A stretch of 64,000 nt of DNA, from the NCBI GenBank assembly GCA_017503785.1, contig JAFVSK010000012.1:1-64000 (forward strand), in the 5' to 3' direction. Under the pieces are notes generated by a model, which was given only the letters and a program-made list of their open reading frames with translations, made no database searches and was not told the origin of the DNA. A program made the position numbers and the translations under genes. The stretch comes from Clostridia bacterium (GTDB lineage Bacteria > Bacillota > Clostridia > Oscillospirales > Acutalibacteraceae). This document shows, piece by piece, positions 27,813 to 37,191 of this stretch (the first letter of the stretch is position 1; every line of letters begins with the position of its first letter).

Positions 27813-29393
27813 ATGAAAGTAAAGCACGCACAACAATTTATCAATTTGATTTTTCCGGCCGTGGTATTCGGTTCTGTAACCGGCATTCTCACCGCGGTTG
27901 TCGTCACACTTTACAAATGGTGTGCCAAGTATGCTGTTCACTGGTCGGAAATCGGCTACGCCTATCTGCGCGAGCATTGGCTGTGGCTCCCCGCGGTGGT
28001 TTTGTTACTGTTCGGTGTGGCAGCGCTGTTTTCCTTTGCCTACAAACGCCGACCAAACCTGCGCGGCGGCGGTATTCCCACGTCGATCGGTATTCTACGT
28101 GGGCTCATCTCGTTCCGCTGGCTGCGAAATCTCGTAGGAACATTCGGCCTGTCGCTCATGACGTTTCTCATTGGTGTTCCGCTCGGCACGGAAGGCCCTT
28201 CGGTGCAAATGGGTACTGCCATCGGGCGCGGCAGCGTGTTTTCTTTGGCAAAAAAGCACCACGCCTGGGATCGCTATTCCATGACGGGCGGTGCCTGTGC
28301 CGGCTTTTCGGTGGCAACCGGCGCGCCCATTTCCGGCCTTATGTTCGCTATTGAAGAAGCGCATCAGCGCATTTCTCCCATGATCGTTATTGTTTCCGCC
28401 ACCTCGGTGGTTACCGCCATGCTGACTTCGGAATGGCTCGCTCCCCTGTTTGGTGTCGGCGTTTCCTTGTTTCCGGCACTTGAATTACCGAAGCTCTCTA
28501 TCGGTGAGATATGGATCCCGTTGGTAACCGGTTTGGTGGTAGGACTTTTTGCGGTGTTATTTTTAAAATTCTACCAAAAGGCGGCTGCTTTTTTCAGTGA
28601 AAAGCTTAGTTCTATTCGGCCGCTCTATAAAATCCTCGGTGTTTTTATTGCTACCGTTTTGGCGGGATTGTTCTCCTTTTCGTTTATCTCCACCGGTCAC
28701 GAATTGATACTCCATCTACTCAGCGACACCCCCGCCATCGGTGCGCTGATACTGATACTTCTTGTACGTTCCGTATTAACCATCAGCGCAAACACCAACC
28801 ACGTTACCGGCGGCATTTTTTTACCTCTGCTTGCCATCGGTGCCGTATTATCGGCCCTGCTTGGCAAAGGCGCACAGCTGCTCTTAGGGTTGGACGAACG
28901 CTACTACAGCGTGATTTTGGTCTTTGGCATTACCGCTTGCATTGCTGGTATGATGAAAAGCCCTCTCACGGCGATCTTCTTTGCTTTGGAAGCGCTTTCG
29001 TGCTATCACAATTTACTGTACGTTATTATCACGGCGGCTACGGCTTTCATCATCACCGAGGTGTTTGACGTGAAATCCATCAACGACTCGGTGCTGGAGC
29101 ATCGGATGGAAACCATCCACAACGGACATCCGCCCAAAGTGTTCGACACCTACGTCACAATTAAAAAAGATGCTTTTGCTGTCGGAAAGCAAATTCGCGA
29201 TATCTTTTGGCCGGCAAACCTGTTCGTGCTGTCTGTGCGACACTCGGCCGAGCACGAAGCGCGATTGGATCGACACGGTGGTAAAGAACTGTGTGAGGGC
29301 GACGTGCTGAACGTGCGATATTCCACATACGATCTTCAACAAACAAAACGCGAATTAGACGCCATTGTGGGCGAACAGGAGGATGTATCGTGA
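27813..29393 (+). CDS. ClC-family chloride/proton exchanger with RCK-C domain
   Basis: 526 aa with about ten to twelve membrane helices. Selectivity segments: RGGGIPTS near 90, GTEGPSVQ near 126 (usual form GREGP) and GGIFLPLL near 330. The gating glutamate in GTEGP and the second, internal glutamate in FAIEEAH near 180 are both present, so a proton-coupled exchanger is more likely than a channel. Residues 440-520 form a TrkA-C/RCK-C regulatory tail. The start codon of the next gene overlaps its stop. Confidence 0.9.
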   Translation: MKVKHAQQFINLIFPAVVFGSVTGILTAVVVTLYKWCAKYAVHWSEIGYAYLREHWLWLPAVVLLLFGVAALFSFAYKRRPNLRGGGIPTSIGILRGLISFRWLRNLVGTFGLSLMTFLIGVPLGTEGPSVQMGTAIGRGSVFSLAKKHHAWDRYSMTGGACAGFSVATGAPISGLMFAIEEAHQRISPMIVIVSATSVVTAMLTSEWLAPLFGVGVSLFPALELPKLSIGEIWIPLVTGLVVGLFAVLFLKFYQKAAAFFSEKLSSIRPLYKILGVFIATVLAGLFSFSFISTGHELILHLLSDTPAIGALILILLVRSVLTISANTNHVTGGIFLPLLAIGAVLSALLGKGAQLLLGLDERYYSVILVFGITACIAGMMKSPLTAIFFALEALSCYHNLLYVIITAATAFIITEVFDVKSINDSVLEHRMETIHNGHPPKVFDTYVTIKKDAFAVGKQIRDIFWPANLFVLSVRHSAEHEARLDRHGGKELCEGDVLNVRYSTYDLQQTKRELDAIVGEQEDVS

Positions 29394-30811
29394 ACGAAAA
29401 GTTATTACAAGAGATCGACAAGGCCATCGTAGAGTCTCGCACTGAACTTGCGCAAACAACGATCGATTTGGTTAATATTAAAAGTGTAAAGAGTACACCT
29501 CTGCCCGGAGCTCCGTTTGGCGAAGGTCCCCGTGCCGTATTGGATGCCGTGCTGAAGTTGGGGGAAGAAAACGGATTTGCCTGCACCGACTACGGCGTGG
29601 GAGTTATCAGCCTGGCTACGCAAGCAGGGCAACCCGACGTGGGCGTTTGGCTGCACGGTGACGTGGTGCCCGAAGGTGACGGTTGGTTGTATGAGCCGTA
29701 TAACGCGGTGGAGTATAAGGGCTGCATCATCGGCCGTGGTGCGACCGATAACAAGGGGCAACTGGCGGCTATTTTCCTTTTGATGCGTATCTTTAAAAGG
29801 CTGGGCATCCAATTGCACTACAATTTGGGGTTATATGTAGGAAGCGACGAAGAATTCGGCATGGGCGATATGATCGGTGTTCCCGGAAACGACGACGCCA
29901 AGGGCTTTTTGAATATGTGCACACCGCCGCACATCTCACTGGTTCCCGACGGAGGTTTCCCTGTTGGATACGGCGGAAAAGGCGGCCTTACCATCGTCCT
30001 GAAAAGCAAAAAGCCGTTAAGCGGCTGGAGTTTTCAAGCAGGGCTCCCCGACTCGCCCGGACGCGCAACGGCGGAGCTGCCCAACACAGCAGTAACCGCC
30101 CTGCCTGACTGCACAGTGACGCAAGGTGATATCACCACCGTGACCTGTGAAACACCGCCGCGACACGGAGCGCATCCCGACCCCAACGGCAACATGATTA
30201 CAAAGCTGTCTGCCGCACTGCTGGATGCCGACCTTGTGCCCGAGGAAGATCGTGCTCTTCTCTCGTTCTACAAAACCGTTTCCAAGGATACGGCAGGTGA
30301 ATTCTTAGGCATTGCCGCACAATGTGATGTCATGTCACCCCTAACCGTATTTGCGCAGCGCATTACCCAATGTGACGGCTACTCCTATTTGAGGTTAAAC
30401 GTTCGCTATCCGATCACCACTACCTTTGAGGCGATTGTCGAGCAAATTGCGAAAATCGGCGATCAATACGGCTTTACCGTCGATTCCGTAACCCGTGGTG
30501 TCGACCCGTATTTGATGGACATTAATGATCCGATCATCGCACTGTTGCAGGAGGCCTCTAACGAAGTGATCGGCAATAACGCGGCACCGTTCACCATGGG
30601 TGGCGGCACCTATGCACACCGTTTGCCCCGTGCCTTTGTTTTTGGCACGAACGGCAACCTGCCACCCGAAGACTTTCCCAAAGGTCATGGCGAGGCACAC
30701 GGCATCGACGAAGCAGTGTCGCTGGATCGTTTACAGCGTGCTATGCACATTTATGCCCGCGCCTTGTTAAAACTGAACGATTTCGTTGATGAAAACCCTT
30801 TTTCGGCTTAA
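29390..30811 (+). CDS. Sapep/PepV-type M20 dipeptidase
   Basis: 473 aa, GTG start within GTGA overlapping the ClC stop. Metal-site motifs: WLHGDVVPEGDGW near 86 (His and Asp), RGATDNKGQ near 114 (bridging Asp), GSDEEFGMGD near 148 (catalytic Glu-Glu) and MGGGTYAHRLPRAFVFG near 405. A manganese- or zinc-dependent dipeptidase releasing N-terminal amino acids from short peptides. Translational coupling to a chloride exchanger is unexplained. Confidence 0.88.
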   Translation: MNEKLLQEIDKAIVESRTELAQTTIDLVNIKSVKSTPLPGAPFGEGPRAVLDAVLKLGEENGFACTDYGVGVISLATQAGQPDVGVWLHGDVVPEGDGWLYEPYNAVEYKGCIIGRGATDNKGQLAAIFLLMRIFKRLGIQLHYNLGLYVGSDEEFGMGDMIGVPGNDDAKGFLNMCTPPHISLVPDGGFPVGYGGKGGLTIVLKSKKPLSGWSFQAGLPDSPGRATAELPNTAVTALPDCTVTQGDITTVTCETPPRHGAHPDPNGNMITKLSAALLDADLVPEEDRALLSFYKTVSKDTAGEFLGIAAQCDVMSPLTVFAQRITQCDGYSYLRLNVRYPITTTFEAIVEQIAKIGDQYGFTVDSVTRGVDPYLMDINDPIIALLQEASNEVIGNNAAPFTMGGGTYAHRLPRAFVFGTNGNLPPEDFPKGHGEAHGIDEAVSLDRLQRAMHIYARALLKLNDFVDENPFSA

Positions 30812-30850
30812 AAACAGCCGACCTGCTTCTGCCGTTTTAATATTCAATTT

Positions 30851-30886
30851 AAAAATACCTTTTGCTACGGCGAAAGGTATTTTTTT
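30851..30886 (+). terminator. Terminator after the dipeptidase gene
   Basis: AATACCTTT / AAAGGTATT stem with a 10-nt loop, followed by six to seven T. Confidence 0.85.
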
Positions 30887-30911
30887 GCGCATGAGAGCAT
30901 AAAATCCGGTA

Positions 30912-30940
30912 TTGCTATTTGTCATTTGATATGATAAAAT
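30912..30940 (+). promoter_or_regulatory. SigA-type promoter of the cysteine-synthase-like gene
   Basis: TTGCTA (30912-30917), 17-nt spacer, TAAAAT (30935-30940), 34 nt before the ATG. Confidence 0.65.
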
Positions 30941-30973
30941 AAAACAACTATGGCATTTTGAAGGTGTTAACAA

Positions 30974-31900
30974 ATGGTTTATGACACAATTTTAGAGGCG
31001 TTAGGCCACACCCCCATGATCCGCCTGCAGCACTTGACAGGACCGGATGATGCGGAAATTTTAGTAAAGTTTGAAGGCCTTAACGTGGGCGGCTCCATCA
31101 AGACCCGCACCGCGTACAATATGATCCTTGCGGCTGAAAAACAGGGCTTGCTCCACAAAGATACCATCATTGTGGAACCTACCAGCGGCAACCAAGGCAT
31201 TGGGTTGGCTTTGGTTGGCGCTGTGCGTGGATACAAGGTGCGCATCATCATGCCCGACTCCGTAAGTGAGGAACGCCGCAAGCTGGTAAATCAATACGGG
31301 GCCGAAGTGATTTTGGTGCACGATTCCGGCAATATCGGTTTATGCATTGAAGAATGTCTGAATATGGCCCTGAAAATGAAAGCCGAAGATCCCAACGTGT
31401 TTGTTCCCCAGCAGTTTGAAAATCCTGCCAATCCGGAAATTCAGCGTTTTGGTACGGGTATGGAGATCTTAGAGCAGGTAGGTGCTCCCATTCACGGATT
31501 CTGCTCGGGAATCGGCACCGGCGGAACCATCACCGGCATTGGCGAAACACTGCGCGCACAAAATCCCGACATTACCATTTGGGCGGTGGAACCGGAGAAT
31601 GCGGCTATTCTGTCGGGTGGCTCTATCGGCACTCATATTCAAATGGGCATTGGCGACGGCATTATTCCCGCTATCTTAAATCAAGAGATTTATAACGACG
31701 TGTGCATCATCGGTGACGAGGAAGCGCTGAACACAGCTCGCGCTTTGGCCGCCAAGGAAGGAATCCTGTGCGGTATCAGCAGCGGCACCAACGTGGCTGC
31801 TGCCATTCGCCTTGCCAAAAAGCTGGGTAAAGGTAAAACCGTTGTTACCGTGTTACCCGATACGGCAGAACGGTATTTTTCTACCCCGTTGTTCGACTAA
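30974..31900 (+). CDS. PLP-dependent cysteine synthase family protein
   Basis: 308 aa, fold type II PLP enzyme. The lysine that binds PLP is in GGSIKTRTA (residues 38-46; the usual form is GSVKDR), phosphate loop GIGTGGTITG near 179, and TSGNQGIGLA near 71 (usual TSGNTG). Probably makes cysteine from O-acetylserine and sulfide, but the two changes at substrate-binding motifs could mean another beta-substituted alanine. Single-gene unit between a dipeptidase and a fucosidase gene. Confidence 0.82.
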   Translation: MVYDTILEALGHTPMIRLQHLTGPDDAEILVKFEGLNVGGSIKTRTAYNMILAAEKQGLLHKDTIIVEPTSGNQGIGLALVGAVRGYKVRIIMPDSVSEERRKLVNQYGAEVILVHDSGNIGLCIEECLNMALKMKAEDPNVFVPQQFENPANPEIQRFGTGMEILEQVGAPIHGFCSGIGTGGTITGIGETLRAQNPDITIWAVEPENAAILSGGSIGTHIQMGIGDGIIPAILNQEIYNDVCIIGDEEALNTARALAAKEGILCGISSGTNVAAAIRLAKKLGKGKTVVTVLPDTAERYFSTPLFD

Positions 31901-31965
31901 AGTTGTCTTTTATCAACCATTTTACGAAGAAGTATATACAATTCACTCAACATTGCGAGAAAGTC

Positions 31966-31994
31966 TTGACTTTTTTGCAATGTTTTTGTTTAAT
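31966..31994 (+). promoter_or_regulatory. SigA-type promoter of the fucosidase gene
   Basis: TTGACT (31966-31971), 17-nt spacer, TTTAAT (31989-31994). Confidence 0.7.
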
Positions 31995-32025
31995 GAAAAT
32001 ATCAAAGTGAAAAGGAGTTTTCCCG

Positions 32026-33267
32026 ATGAAATCTTCGAAGCAAGAATGGTTTAACGAAAAAAAATTCGGTATTTTCATCCATTACGGTCTGTATTCTCAA
32101 ATTGAACGCGGCGAATGGACCATGCAATATGAACACATTCCTTACGAGGAATACTCTGCCTTGGCCGAAACGTTTGATCCCTCTCGTTTTGATGCCGATC
32201 GTTTGGCTCGCCAAGCCAAGGATGCCGGTGCCGGCTACATGGTGCTGACCACCCGCCATCACGAAGGTTTCTGCCTGTACGACAGCAAATATTCCGATTA
32301 CAACTCGGTGAAATACGTTGGCCGCGACCTGGTTCGTGAACACGTTGAGGCTTGCCGTCGCCATGGTCTGCGCGTTGGTTTGTACTATTCCCTGCTGGAT
32401 TGGCGTTTTAAGGGCTATCACAACCGTGCTAAATACCCCGAAAGCTGTGAAGCCATGGTACAGCAGGTGCACAATCAGGTGCGCGAGCTGCTTACCAACT
32501 ACGGTCAGATCGACTACCTGTTCTTCGATGGTGGTTGGTTTGAGGATAACCTGATGCCCTCGGTTCCGGATTGGGCCAACAAGATCGCCGCCGTGTGGCG
32601 CTCCAAGGAGTTGGACGATATGATCCGCGAGCTGCAGCCCAACATCCTCACCAACGAGCGTTCCGGCTATCCCGGCGACGTTCTCACTCCCGAGCAGCGC
32701 ACCCGCGCTTCCAGCGACGATCGCTACTCCGAGGCGTGCATGACCATCGGTGACCGTTTTGGTTGGAGCTTCATCCACAACAATCCCAACCTCAAAACCA
32801 GCCGCGATATTCTGCAGCACATGATGGTGCAGGCCAGCTTCGGCGGTAACTTCCTGCTGAACGTAGGCCCCGTGGCAAACGGCGACACTTACAATTACGA
32901 CGATCGCATTCTTTCCGATATCGGTCGCTGGCTGCGTGTAAACGGCGAGGGCTACTACGGTACCACCAAGCCCGAAGTGCTTCCCACCTCGATGTTGGGC
33001 GAGTTCACCCAAAAGGGTAACGTGCTGTATCACCACATTTTCCGTTGGCCCCGTACCGGTGAGGCTGTCATCGCCAATGTGGTTCGCAAGGTAAAGAAGG
33101 TTACCCTGTTGGAAACCGGTGAAGAACTGCCCTTCGAGCAGAAGGCCGATACCCGCGTGATCGTGAAGGGGCTTCCCTATCTTGCCCCCGATATGATGGC
33201 AACGACATTGAAATACGAGTTATCCGACGAAATGCTTGAAAACATTCCCGACTACGGCTCGCTGTAA
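32026..33267 (+). CDS. Alpha-L-fucosidase (GH29)
   Basis: 413 aa, ATG with AAAGGAG upstream. GH29 motifs: FGIFIHYGLYSQIERGEW near 11, TRHHEGFCLYDS near 75, and the nucleophile region IDYLFFDGGWFEDN near 165. The Asn/Asp-rich FGGNFLLNVGP near 270 matches the family. No signal peptide, so it works inside the cell on imported fucosides, as in mucin- or milk-glycan-using gut bacteria. It ends at a shared terminator. No transporter gene is adjacent. Confidence 0.92.
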   Translation: MKSSKQEWFNEKKFGIFIHYGLYSQIERGEWTMQYEHIPYEEYSALAETFDPSRFDADRLARQAKDAGAGYMVLTTRHHEGFCLYDSKYSDYNSVKYVGRDLVREHVEACRRHGLRVGLYYSLLDWRFKGYHNRAKYPESCEAMVQQVHNQVRELLTNYGQIDYLFFDGGWFEDNLMPSVPDWANKIAAVWRSKELDDMIRELQPNILTNERSGYPGDVLTPEQRTRASSDDRYSEACMTIGDRFGWSFIHNNPNLKTSRDILQHMMVQASFGGNFLLNVGPVANGDTYNYDDRILSDIGRWLRVNGEGYYGTTKPEVLPTSMLGEFTQKGNVLYHHIFRWPRTGEAVIANVVRKVKKVTLLETGEELPFEQKADTRVIVKGLPYLAPDMMATTLKYELSDEMLENIPDYGSL

Positions 33268-33277
33268 AAACAACGCA

Positions 33278-33312
33278 AAAAACCTCTCTGCAATCCGCAG
33301 AGAGGTTTTTTA
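33278..33312. terminator. Bidirectional terminator between fucosidase and C39-like genes
   Basis: CCTCTCTGC / GCAGAGAGG stem; AAAAAA on the left and TTTTTT on the right, so it can serve both converging transcripts. The minus-strand stop codon lies inside the T side. Confidence 0.9.
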
Positions 33313-33966
33313 GTCCACCACCACGTAAGTACAACCGGCAGGAATGTTTTCCAGCCTTCCCCACGTCATGTTCTCGTCGGCTGTTCCACCTTGGAACAAC
33401 GAGTTCGCAATCGTATCTCGATCGACGTATTGAATACCACCTTTGGAAACCTTTTCGGAGCTGTTAGCAATAAGAATGCTCCCCTTGCTGTCGATCTCTA
33501 ATGCCAGTACATAGTGCAATCCGGTAGAAAACGGATTTGACGGATTTCTTTCCGGATCTGAAATGAACGCAACCAGTTTTTGACTCTGTAAGCTTTGAAC
33601 GATATGATCCGTTGCCGCTTGCTGTTCTCCGGCTTTTACGCCATGGGCGTGCGCACTAACACCCAAATGCCTTAAAACCTTTACCATGCCACCTACGGTA
33701 ATAAACGGTGCGGAAACACCTTGATCGCTCGGTTTACCCCACAACTCGCAGCAAAGCAAAAACTCTTGATGCGGATCGATGGATGCTCCTCTTAAATTGG
33801 CTGCCATAGCAGTACAACAATGGCCACAACCATTGCGGCAAATAAATTCGGCATATTCTCCCGATTGCCAAGCAGATTGGATCCATATCGGTGTAGAATA
33901 CGCACCCTGACGTACAATAGCAGGTATGGCCGTATTATCGGTTTTAGTAATCGTTGATTTAAACAT
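33310..33966 (-). CDS. C39-like cysteine peptidase (putative)
   Basis: 218 aa, no signal peptide. A cysteine cluster NGCGHCCTAMAAN near residue 45 resembles the C39 active-site helix (GxCGxxxxAM), and GLHYVLALEID near 150 followed by ILIANSS is the expected His and Asn/Asp pair. Residues after 165 look like the end of a papain-like barrel. The next gene is the class II amidotransferase, 6 nt upstream, so they share a transcript. Assignment rests on motifs only; substrate unknown. Confidence 0.55.
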   Translation of the reverse strand: MFKSTITKTDNTAIPAIVRQGAYSTPIWIQSAWQSGEYAEFICRNGCGHCCTAMAANLRGASIDPHQEFLLCCELWGKPSDQGVSAPFITVGGMVKVLRHLGVSAHAHGVKAGEQQAATDHIVQSLQSQKLVAFISDPERNPSNPFSTGLHYVLALEIDSKGSILIANSSEKVSKGGIQYVDRDTIANSLFQGGTADENMTWGRLENIPAGCTYVVVD

Positions 33967-33972
33967 ACCTGT

Positions 33973-35037
33973 TTACTCCGGCTTCGTTTTTAAACACACA
34001 CGGAAATTGCTGGTGGTATATCCCTCGAAAGCGCCTTCGGCCGGGGTGGGTACGATCGTTAAGCGCCCTTCATCCCGAAAGGAACGAAGCACCTCGTAGA
34101 TCAGCGATGGGCTTTGCACCACGTTTCCTTTTCCCCAGATATCCTCGCAAGCGTCAATAACATCCTGCACACAAGGCGGCTGCTCTGTCCAGTTGCTCAT
34201 TACCGTTTCGGCGCGCTCATACACGCGGTGCCACAGCAAGGGCGTTAGGGGCATTACCCCCTCGATCTCCGCGGGATGCAACGAGGTGCGGTATCCGCCC
34301 TTGAACACCTCGCACGTGGTACACGGCGGCAACGGCTCAACGGTGCGGAATTTCACGTCCTCGGGAAACGCCAGTGCAGTGGTTGCCAAATAGGTGTCAC
34401 CATCATCGGTGATACCGATCATCATCGGATAATTCACACGCGTGACAAAAATACTATCGGGACTTTGCTCACATAAGATCAAGCCAACAACCTCCGACGG
34501 CATATCCGAATTCGCTTTACTCATTGCTGCATCGGGAGCCATGCCGCTGTCGATCAAATAGGCAATATACTGACACATTAAATCGCTGCTGTGAATGGCG
34601 TTGCCATCGGGCAGGAGCGGATAATCTCCAATAGCGCCCTGTACCTTAGAACCGAAGTGATAGCCTTTTTCGGCTAACATACAGGCGTATTCACAGCGTT
34701 TTTTAGCGTTTTCCGGCGTTAAAAACGCACCGGCGCAGCCGTTGGCAATGTAGGCTAAGTCTTTTTTAGCCGTGACGAACGGATGCCCCCATTCCACGCC
34801 CCCGCCGGACTTGGATCGACTGTGGATAAAACCAATGTTACCCGGAAAATGGATGCCGTTGGTCTCGGAAAGGAAATTCTGCATATCCCCGACGACTTTG
34901 TCGGTGTACAAACGGCCGTTACTGACCGTGGCAATGCCGGTATAATAACCGCCGCCAAAGCCCTCCTGCCGTTTCATCATTTCTGCTAAAATCGGCGCCG
35001 CCTCACGCGAGCCGATGTATCCTGCAATATTACACAC
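33973..35037 (-). CDS. Free-standing class II glutamine amidotransferase / Ntn hydrolase
   Basis: 354 aa from a GTG at 35037. That start gives M-CNIAGYIG, placing Cys at position 2, so it becomes the N-terminal nucleophile after Met removal, and AGGAGG lies just ahead. The upstream ATG (35055) would bury the Cys and lie inside the ribosome binding site. Further motifs: GFIHSRSKSGG (like GHTR), WGHPF (like NAHP) and YIANGCAG (like HNG). The remaining 170 residues match no synthase domain I recognise, so the enzyme may cleave a gamma-glutamyl or other amide rather than feed a partner domain. Confidence 0.75.
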   Translation of the reverse strand: MCNIAGYIGSREAAPILAEMMKRQEGFGGGYYTGIATVSNGRLYTDKVVGDMQNFLSETNGIHFPGNIGFIHSRSKSGGGVEWGHPFVTAKKDLAYIANGCAGAFLTPENAKKRCEYACMLAEKGYHFGSKVQGAIGDYPLLPDGNAIHSSDLMCQYIAYLIDSGMAPDAAMSKANSDMPSEVVGLILCEQSPDSIFVTRVNYPMMIGITDDGDTYLATTALAFPEDVKFRTVEPLPPCTTCEVFKGGYRTSLHPAEIEGVMPLTPLLWHRVYERAETVMSNWTEQPPCVQDVIDACEDIWGKGNVVQSPSLIYEVLRSFRDEGRLTIVPTPAEGAFEGYTTSNFRVCLKTKPE

Positions 35038-36181
35038 GACGATATTCCTCCTCATTTGTCAATGCTAAAGCAACGGTTAAGCCAACCTCAAGACCAAGCT
35101 CCAGCGAACTCTTTTCCACCCATTCCTCGCGAGTGTGTGCGCCTCCGCCGCTCACCACACCGATGCACAGCGCCGGTATTCCCAGCGACAGCGGAATGTT
35201 ACAATCGGTGGAACCGCTTTTGCAATGCAACGACGGCCCTACCAAGGGCTGTATCAATTTAAACACGCGATCGCAAAACGCATTTTTGATCTCGTTGCTG
35301 ATACGGCTGCATGGGCGATCGCCAACCTGCGTTACCTCAACGGTAACCTTTTCCGATCGGGCAGCTTTAAAAATCGCCTCGAACCGCTCGCGCATATACT
35401 CCAGGCACTCCCAATCGGTAGAGCGGTATTCACACAGCATCGTTGCATCTTGCGCAATGGTGTTCACCGACGTGCCGCCGCTGACTGTGCCGATATTATG
35501 CGTGGTACGCGTACCGGGTTTGTTCGGCATGGCGATCTCGCTGATGGCCGTGATGATCTTCGACAACTCCACAAGTGCATTCTCGTTACCGAACTTTTGG
35601 AAAGAATGGCCACCCTCGGTACGTACCGTCACTTCATAGCGATGAGAACCGGCACATTCATCGTGGATAACGTCCATATACCCGTCGAATGTGATAAACG
35701 CATCAATGCGGTTGGCATACTCCTCAAAAAGGCGACGGGTACCTTTTAGATTTCCCAAGCCTTCTTCACAGGAGTTGCAGACAAACAGCACGCCTTTTTT
35801 GGGGACGATCTTATTTTCTATGTAATACCGCGCCACCGCCAGCAGCACCGCGACGCTGGCGGTATCATCACCCACACCGGGACAGCGGATATACTCCTCG
35901 TCCTCTTCATAAGGCAACGGTTCTCTGTCGGGAAACACCGTGTCGGTATGTGCCGCGAACACAATGATCTCGTTACTGTTTTCACAGTTGATAGGAAATA
36001 CCACATTTTTGGCCTCGTCAATATAGACACCTGTTGCACCGATGGCTTCCAACCAGCGCTTACAGTATTCCGCTCGTGCATCCTCGTAATGCGACGGTGC
36101 CGGAATGGCACACAGCTCACGCAGCGTTTGCAGCACGGATGCTTTATTTTCCTCAATAAAGCGTAAAAATTTATCCTGCAT
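35030..36181 (-). CDS. M20-family metallopeptidase
   Basis: 383 aa. Ligand motifs: FAAHTDTVFPD near 72, GVGDDTASVA near 102 (bridging Asp), NSCEEGLGN near 133 (Glu-Glu) and GGGAHTREEW near 345; a dimerisation lid with EGGHSFQKFGNENA near 188. Likely a carboxypeptidase, aminoacylase or dipeptidase acting in the cytoplasm. First gene of the M20-amidotransferase-C39 operon, with a strong promoter, divergent from an AraC regulator. Confidence 0.88.
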   Translation of the reverse strand: MQDKFLRFIEENKASVLQTLRELCAIPAPSHYEDARAEYCKRWLEAIGATGVYIDEAKNVVFPINCENSNEIIVFAAHTDTVFPDREPLPYEEDEEYIRCPGVGDDTASVAVLLAVARYYIENKIVPKKGVLFVCNSCEEGLGNLKGTRRLFEEYANRIDAFITFDGYMDVIHDECAGSHRYEVTVRTEGGHSFQKFGNENALVELSKIITAISEIAMPNKPGTRTTHNIGTVSGGTSVNTIAQDATMLCEYRSTDWECLEYMRERFEAIFKAARSEKVTVEVTQVGDRPCSRISNEIKNAFCDRVFKLIQPLVGPSLHCKSGSTDCNIPLSLGIPALCIGVVSGGGAHTREEWVEKSSLELGLEVGLTVALALTNEEEYRRV

Positions 36182-36205
36182 ACGATCACATCCCTCTATG
36201 CTTTT

Positions 36206-36233
36206 ATTATAAAACTTATTTTGCCGTTGTCAA
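36206..36233 (-). promoter_or_regulatory. Strong SigA-type promoter of the M20-amidotransferase-C39 operon
   Basis: Minus strand TTGACA (36228-36233), 16-nt spacer, TATAAT (36206-36211), 25 nt from the M20 start. Back to back with the araC-like promoter at 36255. Confidence 0.85.
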
Positions 36234-36254
36234 TCTCGTAAAAAGCGCTTTTGC

Positions 36255-36283
36255 TGGACAAAACAACACTTTTATGATATACT
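36255..36283 (+). promoter_or_regulatory. Promoter of the AraC regulator gene
   Basis: TGGACA (36255-36260), 17-nt spacer, TATACT (36278-36283), 18 nt before the start codon. Confidence 0.6.
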
Positions 36284-36301
36284 TTCGATTGAGGTGATGG
36301 T

Positions 36302-37138
36302 ATGTATTATGGCGAACTGCGCTTTGAACGCTTGCCAAAGGTCGGCTTTGCGCATCATTTTCACACTGAACAATATCACACTGTTTATGGGCGGCATCAT
36401 GCCGGATTTGAGGTAGCGTATATCCACAGCGGCTCGGTTCAAGTGGAATTTTCCAACGAGATCATGACCGCCCCGGCCGGTAGTGTGCTGGTGCTGTTTC
36501 GGGAATTACCCCTTACCGTAACCTCCACCGCATATCAATCTCATTCCACGGTACAGGTCGACTGCGATTGCAGCGCGCTTGTTTTCCACACGGAAGGCGT
36601 ACCGCAAGTAAACACGCTTCTGCTGCCGTTTGTCACCCCTCCCTGCGCCGAAAACGAAATTATAAAAAAGAAGTTACACACCATCATCTCGGCCAGAGGT
36701 ATTTCACGCGAGGATAACGAATTTCACGCTGCTTTGGAATTCCTTGAGGTTTTGCGTTTGCTGGACAAAGCTGCCAGAGCCACTTGTCAAAGCAGTAAGC
36801 ACGCTTCACCACTCAGCTACCAGATCAAACGTTTTATTGCACAAAATCTCAACCGCGCTATCTCCTTAAACGATATTGCCGAGGAACTTAAAAAAACGCC
36901 CAATTATCTCAACCGTGTTTTTCGCGAGGTCAACGGCGTTACCATTACACAATATATCAACCAACAAAAGGCAGAGCGCATCGCCTCGCTGATCAGTAAG
37001 CAAAAAATCTCTTTTAAACCGGCCTGTGACAACGTTGGGATCACCGATATCACGTATGGCTACCGCTTATTTAAAAAGCACACCGGCGTTACGCCGAAGC
37101 AATATATACACGGTGCCTCTTTGAGTAATACCGATTGA
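36302..37138 (+). CDS. AraC-family transcriptional regulator with cupin domain
   Basis: 278 aa. The N-terminal half is a cupin-like sensory domain (HHAGFEVAYIHSGSVQVEF near 38). The C-terminal half has two helix-turn-helix motifs: ISLNDIAEELKKTPNYLNR near 198 and FKPACDNVGITDITYGYRLFKK near 240. Divergent from the M20 operon and directly upstream of an AEC permease gene, so these two units are its likely targets. Confidence 0.88.
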   Translation: MYYGELRFERLPKVGFAHHFHTEQYHTVYGRHHAGFEVAYIHSGSVQVEFSNEIMTAPAGSVLVLFRELPLTVTSTAYQSHSTVQVDCDCSALVFHTEGVPQVNTLLLPFVTPPCAENEIIKKKLHTIISARGISREDNEFHAALEFLEVLRLLDKAARATCQSSKHASPLSYQIKRFIAQNLNRAISLNDIAEELKKTPNYLNRVFREVNGVTITQYINQQKAERIASLISKQKISFKPACDNVGITDITYGYRLFKKHTGVTPKQYIHGASLSNTD

Positions 37139-37163
37139 CAGAAGCACGTTCGCGGTGTACAAT
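37135..37163 (+). promoter_or_regulatory. SigA-type promoter of the AEC permease gene
   Basis: TTGACA (37135-37140), 17-nt spacer, TACAAT (37158-37163). The -35 box overlaps the araC stop codon. Confidence 0.78.
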
Positions 37164-37191
37164 CATTCCTGTGTAAAGGAGCGCTGTTCTT

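Noticed and set aside
32002-33036. 344-codon open frame on the minus strand over the fucosidase gene
   Set aside because: It lies wholly inside a gene with clear GH29 motifs, has no ribosome binding site, and its protein shows no known motif; it arises from the G+C-rich third codon positions of the real gene.
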